Source of the DNA: Streptomyces sp. CB01249
Lineage (GTDB): Bacteria > Actinomycetota > Actinomycetes > Streptomycetales > Streptomycetaceae
Reading direction: 5' to 3'
Assembly (NCBI RefSeq): GCF_001905735.1
Contig: NZ_LISW01000001.1
Span: 1,610,411-1,674,410, forward strand
Length of the DNA stretch: 64,000 nucleotides
Below the pieces are notes generated by a model. The model was not told the DNA's origin and searched no databases. It saw nothing but the letters and a program-made list of their open reading frames with translations. Shown here piece by piece: positions 40,268 through 49,993 of this stretch. Position numbers and translations under genes: made by a program. Each line of letters begins with the position of its first letter. Positions within the stretch are counted from its first letter, which is position 1.

Positions 40268-41754
40268 GCCCCGCCGCGCCCCCGCGCTCCCTGATCGAGC
40301 TACTGGTCCACCGCGCCGACCTCCACCCGGACCGCGTCGCCCTCCGCAACGGCCCGCGCGCCCTGGACTTCGGCACCTGGCGCGACCGGGCCGCCGCCCT
40401 CGCGCACGGCCTGCTCGCCCGTGGCCTGCGCCCCGGCGCTCCGGTCGGGCTGCGCTACGGAAGTACGGAGTGGACCGATTACGCGGTCGCCTACTGCGGG
40501 GTGCAGTGGGCGGGCGGCATCGCCGTACCCCTGTCCGACCGGCTGGCCCCGGCCGCCGCCGCGCACATCGTCGGGGACAGCCGGTGCGCGGGCGTCCTGC
40601 ACGGCGAGGGCGGGCCACCGCCCCGGCTGCCCGCAGGGGTGTGGCGGGCGGCCGGCGACGACTTCGAGACCGGGGCCGGGGACGGGCTGCCGTTCCCCGA
40701 CCCGTCCGCACCCGCCCAGTACCTCTACACCTCCGGCACCACCGGCCTCCCCAAGGGCGTCCGGGCCACCCACGCCAACCTCGCCCACGGTTGCACCCTG
40801 GACGAACGCCGCAGACCCCTGCGCCACTCGCGCACCTTCCTGCACAGCTTCCCGATCGGCACCAACGCCGGACAGACGATGCTCGTGAACTGCCTGGACA
40901 CCGCCGCCACCGGTGTCGCCGCCCCGCAGTTCACCCCGCTGCGGTTCGCCCGGCTCATCGAGGAGCACGCGGTCGGCAGCGTCTTTCTGGTGCCCGCGAC
41001 CGCCATCGAACTCCTCGCGTCCACCGCCCTCACCCGCCGCGACCTCAGCACGGTCAAGCTGGTCGGCTCGACGGCTGCGGCACTCCCGCAACCCGTGGCG
41101 CTACGGCTGGCGCAGGCGTTCCCCGGAGCGCAGATCGTCAACTACTACACCTCGACCGAGGCCGCGCCCGCCCAGATCACCCTGCTGTTCGACCCCGACC
41201 ACCCCGACTCACCCGGCCGCCCCGCCTCACTCGACCACCTGCGCATCACCGACGCCGAAGGGCGCCCGGCGGCCACCGGCGAACCCGGCGAAATCTGGCT
41301 GCGCTCACCCACCGCTCCCCGCGCCTACCTGGGCGCCCCCGACGCGGACGCCGAGGTCTTCCGGGGCCGCTGGGTGCGCATGGGCGACATCGGGCGGCTC
41401 GACGCGGACGGCTACCTCCACCTGCTCGACCGGGAGCGCGACGTCATCAAGTCCGGCGCCCACAAGGTGTCCACCATCCAGGTCGAGAACGCGCTGCACG
41501 CCCACCCGGACATCGCCGACGCCGCCGCGTTCGGCATCCCGCACCCCGTGCTGGGGAGCGTCGTCGCCGCCGTCGTCGTGCCCCGGCAGGGCGAGCCGGA
41601 CACCACCCGGCTGCGGGCCTTCCTGCTCGACCGGCTCGCCGCGCACGAACTGCCGGCCCGGATCCTCTTCCGCGCCACCCTGCCCCGCAACGAGGGCGGC
41701 AAGGTCCTCAAACGTGAACTCCACCGGCTCCTGGACGACGAGGCGACCCCATGA
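40264..41754 (+). CDS. Free-standing acyl/aryl-adenylating ligase (AMP-binding enzyme)
   Basis: A 496-residue class I adenylate-forming enzyme starting at GTG 40264, overlapping the NRPS2 stop by 4 nt. It has the P-loop-like [11 protein letters not shown] (about residues 157-167), [16 protein letters not shown], the MGDIGRL aspartate hinge and the C-terminal lysine in [12 protein letters not shown]. It lacks fused carrier or condensation domains and looks more like an acyl-CoA/acyl-ACP ligase than a peptide A domain. In this operon it most likely activates a carboxylic acid starter and loads it onto the free carrier protein at 44989-45249. The acid cannot be deduced. Confidence 0.85.
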
Positions 41755-44700
41755 CCCCCATCTTCGACACACCGGCCCCGCTCGACCCGGCCCAGCACGG
41801 GCTCTGGGTCACCGAGCAGACCCTCGACACCGAATCGGCGTACCACCTCAGCCTCGCCCTGCACATCCAAGGGCCCCTGGACCCCGCAGCCCTGGCGACG
41901 GCCTGGGGCGACTACGTACGGGCCACCCCCGTGCTCGCCTCCCGCACCGATCCCGCAGGGCCGGGCCTGCTCCCGGGCGAGGCACCGCCCCTGCGCCTGG
42001 TCACGGCCACGCCCGGCGACCTCGGCAAGCTCCGCGAGGAGGAGACCGCCGCCCGCTTCTCACCGGGTGAGGCCCTGGCACGCGCCACGCTGTTCACCAC
42101 CGCCCCGGACCGGCATCTGCTGCTCGTGGTCGCCCACCACCTCGTCTTCGACGGCGAGTCCAAGGACCTTCTGGTCACCGGAGTGGCCCGGGCGTACCGG
42201 GCGGTCACGGGGGAGACCGGGCAGCTCCCGGCCGCCGAGGCACCGGCACCCGCGCCGCCCGTCTCCGAGGCGGATGTCCAGGACGCGACCCGCTTCTGGG
42301 CGGGCCGCCGGCACGACACCCAGGCTCCCGCCTTCCCCGGTCTCACCGCCCACCAGGCGGACCCCATCGCCCCGGCCCCCGGCAGCGCCTGCGGTTTCCG
42401 GCGCGACGGGGCGTGGCACGCCCGCCTGGTCACCGCCGCCGCGACGCTCGGCGTCACCCGCTTCGAACTCCTCACGGCGGCCTGGCACGCCCTGCTGCTC
42501 CGGTACGGCAACACCGCCCCCGCCACCGCGATCGAACTCTCCACCCGCGTGCCCGGCGCGCCTCGGCAGGTCGGCCTGCACGTCAACGAACTGCCCCTCT
42601 TCACCGACCCGCGCCCCGAGCCCACCTTCGCGGACTTCGTCCAGGAGGTCCGGGCCGAGCTGCGCGCTCTCTACGCCCACCGCACCGTCCCCCTCAGCCG
42701 TGCGGTGCGCGGACTCACCCCGCGCACCGCGCTGTGCCCGGTCTCCCTCAGCTACCGGCGGCGCGACACCTCCCGGCCCGCCGACTTCGGCCCCGGCCTC
42801 GACGTGCGCGCCGAGTGGACCGGCTTCGCGCGCACCGCCCGCAACCTCGCCCACCTCCAACTGGTCGACGCGCCCGACAGCCTGGAGGGCAGCCTCCAGT
42901 ACCGCACCGCCGCCTTCGAGAGCGAGGCGCCCGCCCGCGTCCTGGACCACTTCCTCACCCTGCTCGAAGGGGCCCTGGCCGCCCCGGACACCGCCCTCGG
43001 CCTGCTGCCGGTCCTGCCGCCCCGGGAACGTGCGACGCTGCTCGCCGACACCACCCGCGCCCCGGGCAACGCCCCCGCCACCCTGCCCGCGCTGTTCGCC
43101 GCCCAGGCCGCCGCGACCCCGGACGCCGTCGCCGTCATCGAGGGCGACACCACCCTCACGTACGCCGAACTCGACGCCGCCGTCCGCCGCCGCGCCCACC
43201 GGTTGCGCGCCCAGGGGGCCGGTCCCGGCGCCCTCGTCGGCATCGCCCTGCCCCGCTCGGCCGCCCAGCTCGTCGCCGCGCTCGGCACGCTCACCGCCGG
43301 TGCCGCCTACCTGCCGCTGGACCCCGACCACCCGGCGGAGCGGCTGGCGTTCCTCCGCGCCGACTCCGGGATCAGCGTGGAGACCGCCACCGATCCGGGG
43401 CCGGAGGACCTGGACCGGCTGCCCGACGCCCCGCCCGCGCCCGCGCCGCCCGCCCTCGCGGACCCCGCTTATGTGCTCTACACCTCCGGCTCCACCGGTG
43501 TGCCCAAGGGCGTCGAGGTGTCGCACGGGGCCCTCGCCAACCTCCTCGCGGCGCTGCGGGACACCACCGGCACCGGTCCCGGCAGCCGTTGGCTCGGGCT
43601 CACCTCGCTCTCCTTCGACATCTCCACCGTCGAACTCTTCCTCCCCCTCGTCACGGGCGGCACCGTCGTCCTCGTCCCGGAGGGCCGCCACCGCGACGGC
43701 ACGGCACTCGCCGAGCTCGTCGACCGGCACCGGCTTACCCACGTACAGGCCACCCCCAGCGGCTGGCGCACCATGCTCGCCGCCGGGCTCCACGCGCCGG
43801 ACCTGGTGGCCCTGACCGGGGGAGAGGCCCTGCCCGACGCCCTCGCCCGCGAACTGCGCACGGCCGTGGGCCGGTTGGTCAACGTGTACGGGCCGACCGA
43901 GACGACGGTGTGGTCCACGGCCGCCGAGCTCGGATCCGACGACCCCGTGACCATCGGCCGCCCGCTCGCCAACACCCGCACCTACGTCCTGGACGCCCTC
44001 CTCCAGCCGCTGCCGCAGGGGCTGACCGGCGAGCTGTACATCGGCGGTGACGGTGTCGCCCACGGCTACCGGGGCCGCCCCGGGCTCACCGCCTGCCGCT
44101 TCGTCCCGGACCCGTTCGGCCCGCCCGGAGCCCGCCTCTACCGCACGGGCGACCTCGTCCGGCGCACCGCCGACGGCCGCCTCGCCTTCGCGGGCCGGTC
44201 CGACACCCAGGTGAAGGTGCGCGGCCACCGCATCGAACTCGGCGAGATCGACACCGCCCTCGGCAGCCACCCGCAGGTCGCCCAGGCGGTGACGGTGCTG
44301 CGGGAGACCCCGGACGGCGAGTCCGGGAGGCTCGTGGCCTACGTGGTGGCCGCGCCCGACCACGTACCACCCACGCCCCAGGCACTGCGCGACCACCTCG
44401 CCCGCTCGCTGCCCGCGGCGGCCCTGCCCGACGCCTACGTGGCGCTCGACGCGATGCCGCTCACCCCCAACGGCAAACTCGACCGGGCCGCCCTGCCCGA
44501 ACCACCGCGTGAACGAGTGACCGGCGAAAGCCCTGTTGTGGGCGCGGGCGACGAGGGCGTCACCGCCACCGTCCTCGCCATCTGGCGCGAGGTGCTGGAC
44601 CTCGACGACCTCGGCCCCGACGAGGATCTGTTCGACCTCGGCGGCCACTCCCTCACCATCACCGCCATCGCGGGCCGCATCCGCAAGGAGTACGGCGTCG

Positions 44701-44786
44701 CCGTGCCCTTCGACGTCTTCTTCGACAGCCCTACCGTCCACGGCATCGCCGCGTGCGTCGCCGCACTCATCGAGGAGAACCAGTGA
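41751..44786 (+). CDS. NRPS3: condensation-adenylation-carrier (C-A-T) module
   Basis: A 1011-residue module starting at ATG 41751, overlapping the ligase stop. The C domain (about 5-420) has HHLVFDG near residue 130. The A domain (about 430-910) has TSGSTGVPKG near 577; its hand-read specificity residues are D-I-V-Q-L-G-V-V-W-K, close to the D-I-L-Q-L-G-L-I-W-K pattern known for glycine. The T domain (about 930-1000) has [12 protein letters not shown] with Ser near 967. No epimerase, methyltransferase or TE domain. Its place as first or middle module is not fixed by gene order; docking regions are not evident. Confidence 0.92.
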   Translation: MTPIFDTPAPLDPAQHGLWVTEQTLDTESAYHLSLALHIQGPLDPAALATAWGDYVRATPVLASRTDPAGPGLLPGEAPPLRLVTATPGDLGKLREEETAARFSPGEALARATLFTTAPDRHLLLVVAHHLVFDGESKDLLVTGVARAYRAVTGETGQLPAAEAPAPAPPVSEADVQDATRFWAGRRHDTQAPAFPGLTAHQADPIAPAPGSACGFRRDGAWHARLVTAAATLGVTRFELLTAAWHALLLRYGNTAPATAIELSTRVPGAPRQVGLHVNELPLFTDPRPEPTFADFVQEVRAELRALYAHRTVPLSRAVRGLTPRTALCPVSLSYRRRDTSRPADFGPGLDVRAEWTGFARTARNLAHLQLVDAPDSLEGSLQYRTAAFESEAPARVLDHFLTLLEGALAAPDTALGLLPVLPPRERATLLADTTRAPGNAPATLPALFAAQAAATPDAVAVIEGDTTLTYAELDAAVRRRAHRLRAQGAGPGALVGIALPRSAAQLVAALGTLTAGAAYLPLDPDHPAERLAFLRADSGISVETATDPGPEDLDRLPDAPPAPAPPALADPAYVLYTSGSTGVPKGVEVSHGALANLLAALRDTTGTGPGSRWLGLTSLSFDISTVELFLPLVTGGTVVLVPEGRHRDGTALAELVDRHRLTHVQATPSGWRTMLAAGLHAPDLVALTGGEALPDALARELRTAVGRLVNVYGPTETTVWSTAAELGSDDPVTIGRPLANTRTYVLDALLQPLPQGLTGELYIGGDGVAHGYRGRPGLTACRFVPDPFGPPGARLYRTGDLVRRTADGRLAFAGRSDTQVKVRGHRIELGEIDTALGSHPQVAQAVTVLRETPDGESGRLVAYVVAAPDHVPPTPQALRDHLARSLPAAALPDAYVALDAMPLTPNGKLDRAALPEPPRERVTGESPVVGAGDEGVTATVLAIWREVLDLDDLGPDEDLFDLGGHSLTITAIAGRIRKEYGVAVPFDVFFDSPTVHGIAACVAALIEENQ

Positions 44787-44992
44787 ACACACCCGCCCTG
44801 CGCTACCTGGTGGCGGTCAACGACGAGGAACAGCACGCCCTCTGGCCTGCCGAAACCCCCTTGCCCGCCGGGTGGCGGCCCGAGGGGTTCAGCGGTACGG
44901 AGGAGGAGTGCGTGGCCCACGTCGACCAGGTGTGGCCCGACATCAGGCCCCTGAGCCTGCGCCGCCGCCTCGCCGCCGGGGAGGACAGGTGA
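44783..44992 (+). CDS. MbtH-like protein
   Basis: A 69-residue protein starting at GTG 44783, overlapping the NRPS3 stop by 4 nt. It shows the MbtH signature: YLVAVNDEEQHALWP, the LPAGWRPEGFSGTEEECVAHVDQVWPDIRPLSLR core with the conserved Trp residues. MbtH proteins bind A domains as chaperone-activators and are needed for solubility or activity of many actinobacterial NRPSs. The first Ser of the usual SxWP motif is Ala here (HALWP), a modest deviation. Confidence 0.95.
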   Translation: MNTPALRYLVAVNDEEQHALWPAETPLPAGWRPEGFSGTEEECVAHVDQVWPDIRPLSLRRRLAAGEDR

Positions 44993-45249
44993 GCACCGCC
45001 CAGGACCCGGCCACCGGTCCACGCGCACGGCTCGCCGGGCTGATCAGCGCCGCCATGGACGGGCAGCTCGCCACGGCCGAGATCCTCACCGCCCGGGGCA
45101 CTCTCACCGAACTGGGCGTCAACTCCCTCGCGTTGCTCCGGCTCGCCGACACCCTGGAGGACGAGTACGGCGTAGAAATCGACCTCGCCGACCCGGCGTT
45201 CTACCAGGAGAGCATCGACAGCCTGGCGGCCCGGCTGGTGACCGGATGA
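44989..45249 (+). CDS. Free-standing acyl/peptidyl carrier protein
   Basis: An 86-residue carrier protein starting at GTG 44989, overlapping the MbtH stop. The four-helix carrier fold is indicated by TLTELGVNSLALLRLADTLEDEYGVEIDL, with S46 in the GVNSL motif as the phosphopantetheine attachment site. A discrete carrier in an NRPS operon that also encodes a free ligase and a free condensation-like protein points to loading of a starter unit, or of a modified building block, in trans. Confidence 0.9.
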   Translation: MSTAQDPATGPRARLAGLISAAMDGQLATAEILTARGTLTELGVNSLALLRLADTLEDEYGVEIDLADPAFYQESIDSLAARLVTG

Positions 45250-46664
45250 ACGACCTCGCCACCGCCCGCACCCTGCACATCCCCTTCGCCGGGGACAGGG
45301 CGGGCACGGCACCCCTCACCTGGGGCCAGCGGGCGATCTGGAACGCGATCCTGCGCACCGCGCCCAACGACGTCTACTTCAACATCGGGCGCCTCCTCCC
45401 GCTGGGAGAGCGCGGACGCGTCACGGACCTGGCCCGGTTCGCCACGGCTCTCACCGCCCTGATGGAACGTCACGAGGCTTTGCGCACACGGCTGTACGAC
45501 GATGAGGGCGGCGAACCCCGCCAGTCGCTCACCGACTGCGGCGCCCTGCCGGTCACCCTGGTGGACGAGCCCGACCCGGAACGGACCGAGGCCACCGCCC
45601 GCACCCTGCTGGACGAACTGACCGCCGCCCGCTTCGACTACGCGCGGGAATGGCCGCTGCGCGTCGGCGCCGTCTGCCACCGGGGCCGGGTCACGCATGC
45701 GGCGCTGGTCCTCTGCCACCTCGCGGCCGACGGCCACGCCGCCGAACAGGTGGTACGCGACCTGCGGCTGCTGGTGCGCCGGGGCTCGGCCGGGCGGGCT
45801 CCGCGCACCAACCCCCTCGACCTCGCCCGGGACCAGCACGGACCGGCCGGTGTCCGCCGCAGCGAACGGGCCCTCGCCCAGTGGGAGAGCTTCTACCGGA
45901 CCATGCCGCCGACCATGTTCCCCCGGCAGGCCGCCGCTCCCCGCACCCCCCGCTTCTGGAGCGGCCGTCTGGTGTCCGAGGCGCTGATGAGGGCGACGGA
46001 CACGCTCGCGGCCGCCCACCGGATCAGTGGGTCGACGGTCCTGATGACCGCCCTGGCCGCCCTGGTCGCCGCCGAGGGCGGCCACCCCACGGCGGCCATG
46101 ATGCCCATCTCCGCCAACCGGGCCGCCGAGGACCGGCGGGACCTGGTGGCGATGCTCTCCCAGGACGCGCCGTTCCTGCTCGACACGGCCGGATCCGAAC
46201 GGTTCACGGACCTCCTGCCGGTGGCGTGGCGCGCGGCCCTGGCGGGATACCGGGCCGCGTCCTACGACCCGGTCGCCTGGGAGGCCCTGCGCGAGCGCGT
46301 CGGCCGGGAACGCGGCACCCCCGTACACCCGTACTGCTGCTACAACGACCAGCGGTTCTTCGTACGCCCGCCGGGCGAGGGGCCGCCGCCGGGTGCGGCG
46401 GAGCTGCGTGCGGCACGGGCCCGTACGGAGTTCGGCTTCCCGGCCACCGAGGACAAGCTCGGCTGCCGGTACTGCGTCCACGTCACCGAGGAGGAGGGCG
46501 TCCTCGCCGTCATGCTCACCGCCGACACGGCCTACCTCCCGCCGCCCAGGATCAGGGCGCACCTGTGGGCACTGGAGGAGCTGGTCGTCGCCTCGGCCTG
46601 CGGCGAGGCCCCTCTCCTCGCCGGTCTCCCGGCTCTCCTGGCGCGTGCGGAGGCGGCCGCCTGA
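45246..46664 (+). CDS. Free-standing condensation-domain protein with variant motif
   Basis: A 472-residue protein starting at ATG 45246, overlapping the carrier stop. It aligns in pattern with NRPS condensation domains: GQRAIWNAIL near the N terminus, EALRTRLY, and the catalytic segment CHLAADG (C157, H158, D162), where the first His of HHxxxDG is replaced by Cys while the catalytic second His, Asp and Gly remain. The later SANRAAEDR and DQRFF segments match C-domain core regions. It may join the carrier-bound starter to an aminoacyl-T domain, or modify the tethered chain. It is the last gene of the operon; the next gene is convergent 15 nt away. Confidence 0.85.
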   Translation: MNDLATARTLHIPFAGDRAGTAPLTWGQRAIWNAILRTAPNDVYFNIGRLLPLGERGRVTDLARFATALTALMERHEALRTRLYDDEGGEPRQSLTDCGALPVTLVDEPDPERTEATARTLLDELTAARFDYAREWPLRVGAVCHRGRVTHAALVLCHLAADGHAAEQVVRDLRLLVRRGSAGRAPRTNPLDLARDQHGPAGVRRSERALAQWESFYRTMPPTMFPRQAAAPRTPRFWSGRLVSEALMRATDTLAAAHRISGSTVLMTALAALVAAEGGHPTAAMMPISANRAAEDRRDLVAMLSQDAPFLLDTAGSERFTDLLPVAWRAALAGYRAASYDPVAWEALRERVGRERGTPVHPYCCYNDQRFFVRPPGEGPPPGAAELRAARARTEFGFPATEDKLGCRYCVHVTEEEGVLAVMLTADTAYLPPPRIRAHLWALEELVVASACGEAPLLAGLPALLARAEAAA

Positions 46665-46679
46665 CATGCGAGCCACTGC

Positions 46680-47492
46680 CTACGGCTGCCGAGGGCGGCG
46701 CCCCCACGCGGAGATCATCGGCGCCGTCGCGAGGTCGAGGCCGCCGGTCTCGACGTTCGTCAGATGACGGTCGATCTCCTCGTCGGTGGCCAGCCCCGCC
46801 GCCACCAGCCGGCCCCGGATCTGGCGCACCGTCGCCGCCTCCAGGACCGTGCACGCCGGGGAGGTGATCGGGAAGTACGCGTCGGCCCGGACGTCTTCGA
46901 GACCCGACTCGCGCAGCAGCCGGGGCAGCGTCCTGCCGTACTCCAGATCCGCCCCGCGCCCCGCCATCAGCGACCGGAAGCCCGAGCGCAGCCGGTTGGC
47001 GAGCCGCTGCTCCGGCCCCGACTCGTCCGGGCACAGCAGCGGCTGCAACCCCGGATCGGCGTCCTCCAACAGCAGCACGCCGCCGGGCCGCAGCGCCCCG
47101 ACCATCCGGCGCAGCGCCTCCGCGCGGTCGGTGACATGCACCAGGACCAGCCGGGCGTGCACCAGATCGAAACCGCCCTCCGGCGGCGGGTCGGCGGCCA
47201 CGTCGTGCTCCAGCACCTCGATCACCCCGCCGGCGATCCCCCCGGTCCAGGACACATCGATGTCGGTGGCGACCACCGCCCCGTCCGGACCGACCCGCTC
47301 GGCCAGACCGAGCGGCACGGACGGCCCGCCCGCACCGACCTCCCAGCACCGCATGCCGGGCCCGATGCCCAGCTGGTCGACATGGCGGAACGTCACCGGG
47401 TCGAAGAGTTCGGAGAGCGCGCCGAAGCGGACGCCCGCCTCCGACTGCTGGTTGTCCAGGAGATAGCCGTGATCGGGTGTGTGCTGAGCCAT
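46680..47492 (-). CDS. Class I SAM-dependent methyltransferase
   Basis: A 270-residue Rossmann-fold methyltransferase starting at ATG 47492. Motif I is MRCWEVGAGGPSVPLGLAERV (about residues 48-68), followed by VVATDIDVSW (motif II acidic residue), DLVHARLVLVHV and LRPGGVLLLEDAD. The enzyme is probably a soluble small-molecule methyltransferase. It is convergent with the NRPS operon end (15-nt gap) and in the opposite orientation, so membership in the cluster is uncertain; it could methylate the peptide or be an unrelated neighbour. Confidence 0.85.
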   Translation of the reverse strand: MAQHTPDHGYLLDNQQSEAGVRFGALSELFDPVTFRHVDQLGIGPGMRCWEVGAGGPSVPLGLAERVGPDGAVVATDIDVSWTGGIAGGVIEVLEHDVAADPPPEGGFDLVHARLVLVHVTDRAEALRRMVGALRPGGVLLLEDADPGLQPLLCPDESGPEQRLANRLRSGFRSLMAGRGADLEYGRTLPRLLRESGLEDVRADAYFPITSPACTVLEAATVRQIRGRLVAAGLATDEEIDRHLTNVETGGLDLATAPMISAWGRRPRQP

Positions 47493-47633
47493 GGCGCAAT
47501 TCTGACAGCCTGGCCGGAAACGGCCGGACGGCCCGCCCCGGCGCGGAAATCGGCTCGACAGGCGGGCGCGCGGCACCGTGTGATGGTCCGGACCGCCCGC
47601 CGCACGCAGTGGGCCGAGGACAGGGAAACGCCG

Positions 47634-48515
47634 TTGGCAGCCACGAGCGACCGCCCCACGATCGACACCCCGCTGGTCAGGCGGCTGGTCGACAGCCAGT
47701 TCCCGCAATGGGCCGGACTGCCGCTGGAACGGCTCACCCAGGCCGGTGCCGACCATGTGATCCACCGGCTCGGCGGCGAGCTCTCCGTAAGGCTGCCGCG
47801 CTACGCCGGTGCGATCGGGCAGGCCCGCAAGGAGCTCACCTGGCTGCCCCGGCTCGCCCCGCACCTCCCGCTCGCCGTCCCCGAGCCCGTCGCGGTGGGG
47901 GAGCCGGGCCTCGGATACCCGTGGCCGTGGGCGGTGACCCGCTGGCTGGACGGCGAGCCCGCCACCGTCGAGGCCCTGGGCGACTCGCACGGGACCGCCG
48001 TGGCGCTCGCCGGATTCCTGACGGCCCTGCGACGCCTCGAGCCCGTTCCGCTCACCCCCGACCTCGACCGCACCGCGGACTCGCTGCACGGCCGGGACCC
48101 GGCCACGCGCGCGGCGATCGCCGCACTGGACGGTGTGTTCGACGCCGGGGCCATGACGAAGGTGTGGGACGCGGCACTGGACGCGCCTGCCTGGGACCGG
48201 CCCCCGGTCTGGGTGCACGGCGACTTCCACACCGGCAACCTGCTCACCCGCGACGGCCGCCTCAGCGCCGTCATCGACTTCGGCGGGCTCGGCCTCGGCG
48301 ACCCGGCCTGCGACATGATGATCGCCTACACCCTGCTGTCGGCGGACAGCCGGGCCGCCTTCCGCGCGGCGCTCGGCCCGGACGACGCGACCTGGACACG
48401 AGGGCGCGGCTGGGCGCTGGCCACGGGGCTCAACGCCTACACCTTCCACGCCGCCACCGACCCGCGCGTGGCCGCGCAGACGACCCGCCAGATCAACGCG
48501 GCTCTCGCCGGCTGA
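47634..48515 (+). CDS. Aminoglycoside phosphotransferase (APH)-family kinase
   Basis: A 293-residue protein when started at TTG 47634 (ribosome binding site CAGGGAA); ATG 47583 is an alternative with a weaker site. The APH/choline-kinase fold is clear: VWVHGDFHTGNLL (catalytic loop, Asp and Asn) and AVIDFGGLGLGDPACDM (metal-binding Asp), plus WLPRLAPHLPLAVPEPV in the N-lobe. Members phosphorylate small molecules, including antibiotics, sugars and choline. It lies just outside the NRPS operon and might confer resistance, but nothing ties it to the product. Confidence 0.85.
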   Translation: MAATSDRPTIDTPLVRRLVDSQFPQWAGLPLERLTQAGADHVIHRLGGELSVRLPRYAGAIGQARKELTWLPRLAPHLPLAVPEPVAVGEPGLGYPWPWAVTRWLDGEPATVEALGDSHGTAVALAGFLTALRRLEPVPLTPDLDRTADSLHGRDPATRAAIAALDGVFDAGAMTKVWDAALDAPAWDRPPVWVHGDFHTGNLLTRDGRLSAVIDFGGLGLGDPACDMMIAYTLLSADSRAAFRAALGPDDATWTRGRGWALATGLNAYTFHAATDPRVAAQTTRQINAALAG

Positions 48516-48566
48516 ACACCCGGGCCCCGTCGACCGCACGGAACACCGGCAGGCAGACTGGGTGCC

Positions 48567-49886
48567 GTGACGACACTGAGCAAGGGCGCCAACATGCCGG
48601 TGGCCCCGTCCGCCGTCCGGGCCGTGCTGAGCTGGACGGCCGGGCCCGGTGTGCCCGACGTCGACGCCTCCGCGCTGGTGCTGGGCGCGGACGGGCGGGT
48701 CCGCTCGGACGGCGACTTCGTCTTCTACAACCAGCCCCGGCACGCCTCCGGGGCCGTCCGCCACCTCGGCAAGCAACCCGGCTCCGACACCCTGGAGGCC
48801 GACCTCGCCGCGCTGGGCCCCGAGGTGGAACGGATCGCCCTCTGCGCCTCGGCCGACGGCGGTACGTTCGGGCAGGTGCCGGGTCTCCATCTGCGGCTGC
48901 TGGACGCTGGGTCCGGAGCGGAGCTGGCCCGCTTCGACATGGCGGCCGGCCCGGAGACCGCCTATGTGTGCGGGGAGCTCTACCGGCGGGCCGGCGGATG
49001 GAAGTTCCGCGCCGTGGGCCAGGGGTACGCGAGCGGGCTCGCCGGCCTGGCGACGGACTTCGGTATCAGCGTGGACGAACCCCGTACGGCACCGGCCCCC
49101 GCCGCCCCCGCTCCGCCGCGCCCCGGCAAGGGCGAGGAGCACCTGCCGGTCGACATGCGCAAGCGCCTCTCGCTGCGCAAGCAGCAGGTGGCCGTCAGCC
49201 TGAGCAAGCACGGCCTGGACCGGTTGACCGCTCGCGTGATCCTCGTCCTCGACGCCTCCGGATCGATGAGCGCCCTCTACTCGCGCGGCACCGTCGCCGG
49301 GGTCACCGAGCGCATGGCGGCCGTCGCGGCTCAGCTGGACGACGACGGCGATATGCAGGCGTGGACCTTCGCCTCGAACCCGGCCCGGCTCCCCGATCTG
49401 ACCATCGGTGAACTGCCCGAGTGGCTGCGGCTGCACGTGCGGGTCGGCCAGGTCAGCCTGTTCGGGCGGAAGAAGCCCCAAAAGGGACTGGCCCCCGGCC
49501 AGGTCGACATGCGGGCGGTCGGCATCCAGAACGAGGAGCAGAAGGTCATCGCCGAGGTCCGCGCGTATGTACGCGCCAACCCGGTGCCCGCGCCGACGCT
49601 CGTCCTCTTCTTCTCCGACGGCGGTGTGTACCGCAACGACGAGATCGAGCGCGAACTGCGCGCGGCGGTCGAGGAACCCGTCTTCTGGCAGTTCATCGGC
49701 CTCGGACGGGGGCAGTACGGAGTCCTGGAGCGGTTCGACACCATGCCCGGACGCCGGGTGGACAACGTCGGCTTCTTCGCCGTGGACGACATCGAGCAGC
49801 TCTCCGACCAGGAGCTGTACGACCGGCTGCTCTCGGAGTTCCCGTCCTGGCTGCGGGCGGCCCGGCAGGCCGGCATCCTGCGCTGA
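48567..49886 (+). CDS. TerD-like domain fused to a VWA domain
   Basis: A 439-residue cytoplasmic protein starting at GTG 48567. Residues about 1-170 are a TerD-type domain ([57 protein letters not shown]). After a Pro/Ala-rich linker (about 172-190), residues about 215-425 are a von Willebrand A domain with an intact MIDAS site: [17 protein letters not shown] and later FFSDGGVY. Such TerD-VWA proteins belong to tellurium-resistance/stress scaffolds thought to assemble calcium-dependent membrane-associated complexes. It is a paralogue of the single TerD at 5318-5893. Confidence 0.92.
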   Translation: MTTLSKGANMPVAPSAVRAVLSWTAGPGVPDVDASALVLGADGRVRSDGDFVFYNQPRHASGAVRHLGKQPGSDTLEADLAALGPEVERIALCASADGGTFGQVPGLHLRLLDAGSGAELARFDMAAGPETAYVCGELYRRAGGWKFRAVGQGYASGLAGLATDFGISVDEPRTAPAPAAPAPPRPGKGEEHLPVDMRKRLSLRKQQVAVSLSKHGLDRLTARVILVLDASGSMSALYSRGTVAGVTERMAAVAAQLDDDGDMQAWTFASNPARLPDLTIGELPEWLRLHVRVGQVSLFGRKKPQKGLAPGQVDMRAVGIQNEEQKVIAEVRAYVRANPVPAPTLVLFFSDGGVYRNDEIERELRAAVEEPVFWQFIGLGRGQYGVLERFDTMPGRRVDNVGFFAVDDIEQLSDQELYDRLLSEFPSWLRAARQAGILR

Positions 49887-49993
49887 GCCGTACGGGTCAT
49901 GAGCCGCCGGACGGCCGGGTTACGGCACCTATGGCCGGGAACCCCGGGCTTACGGTGGCGGCCGGCCACCCCCGGCTCACGGAAGGCTCGTCC

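Noticed and set aside
43733..43741. Apparent TTA in NRPS3
   Set aside because: The TTA spans two codons (CTT ACC) and is out of frame, so it is not a bldA codon.
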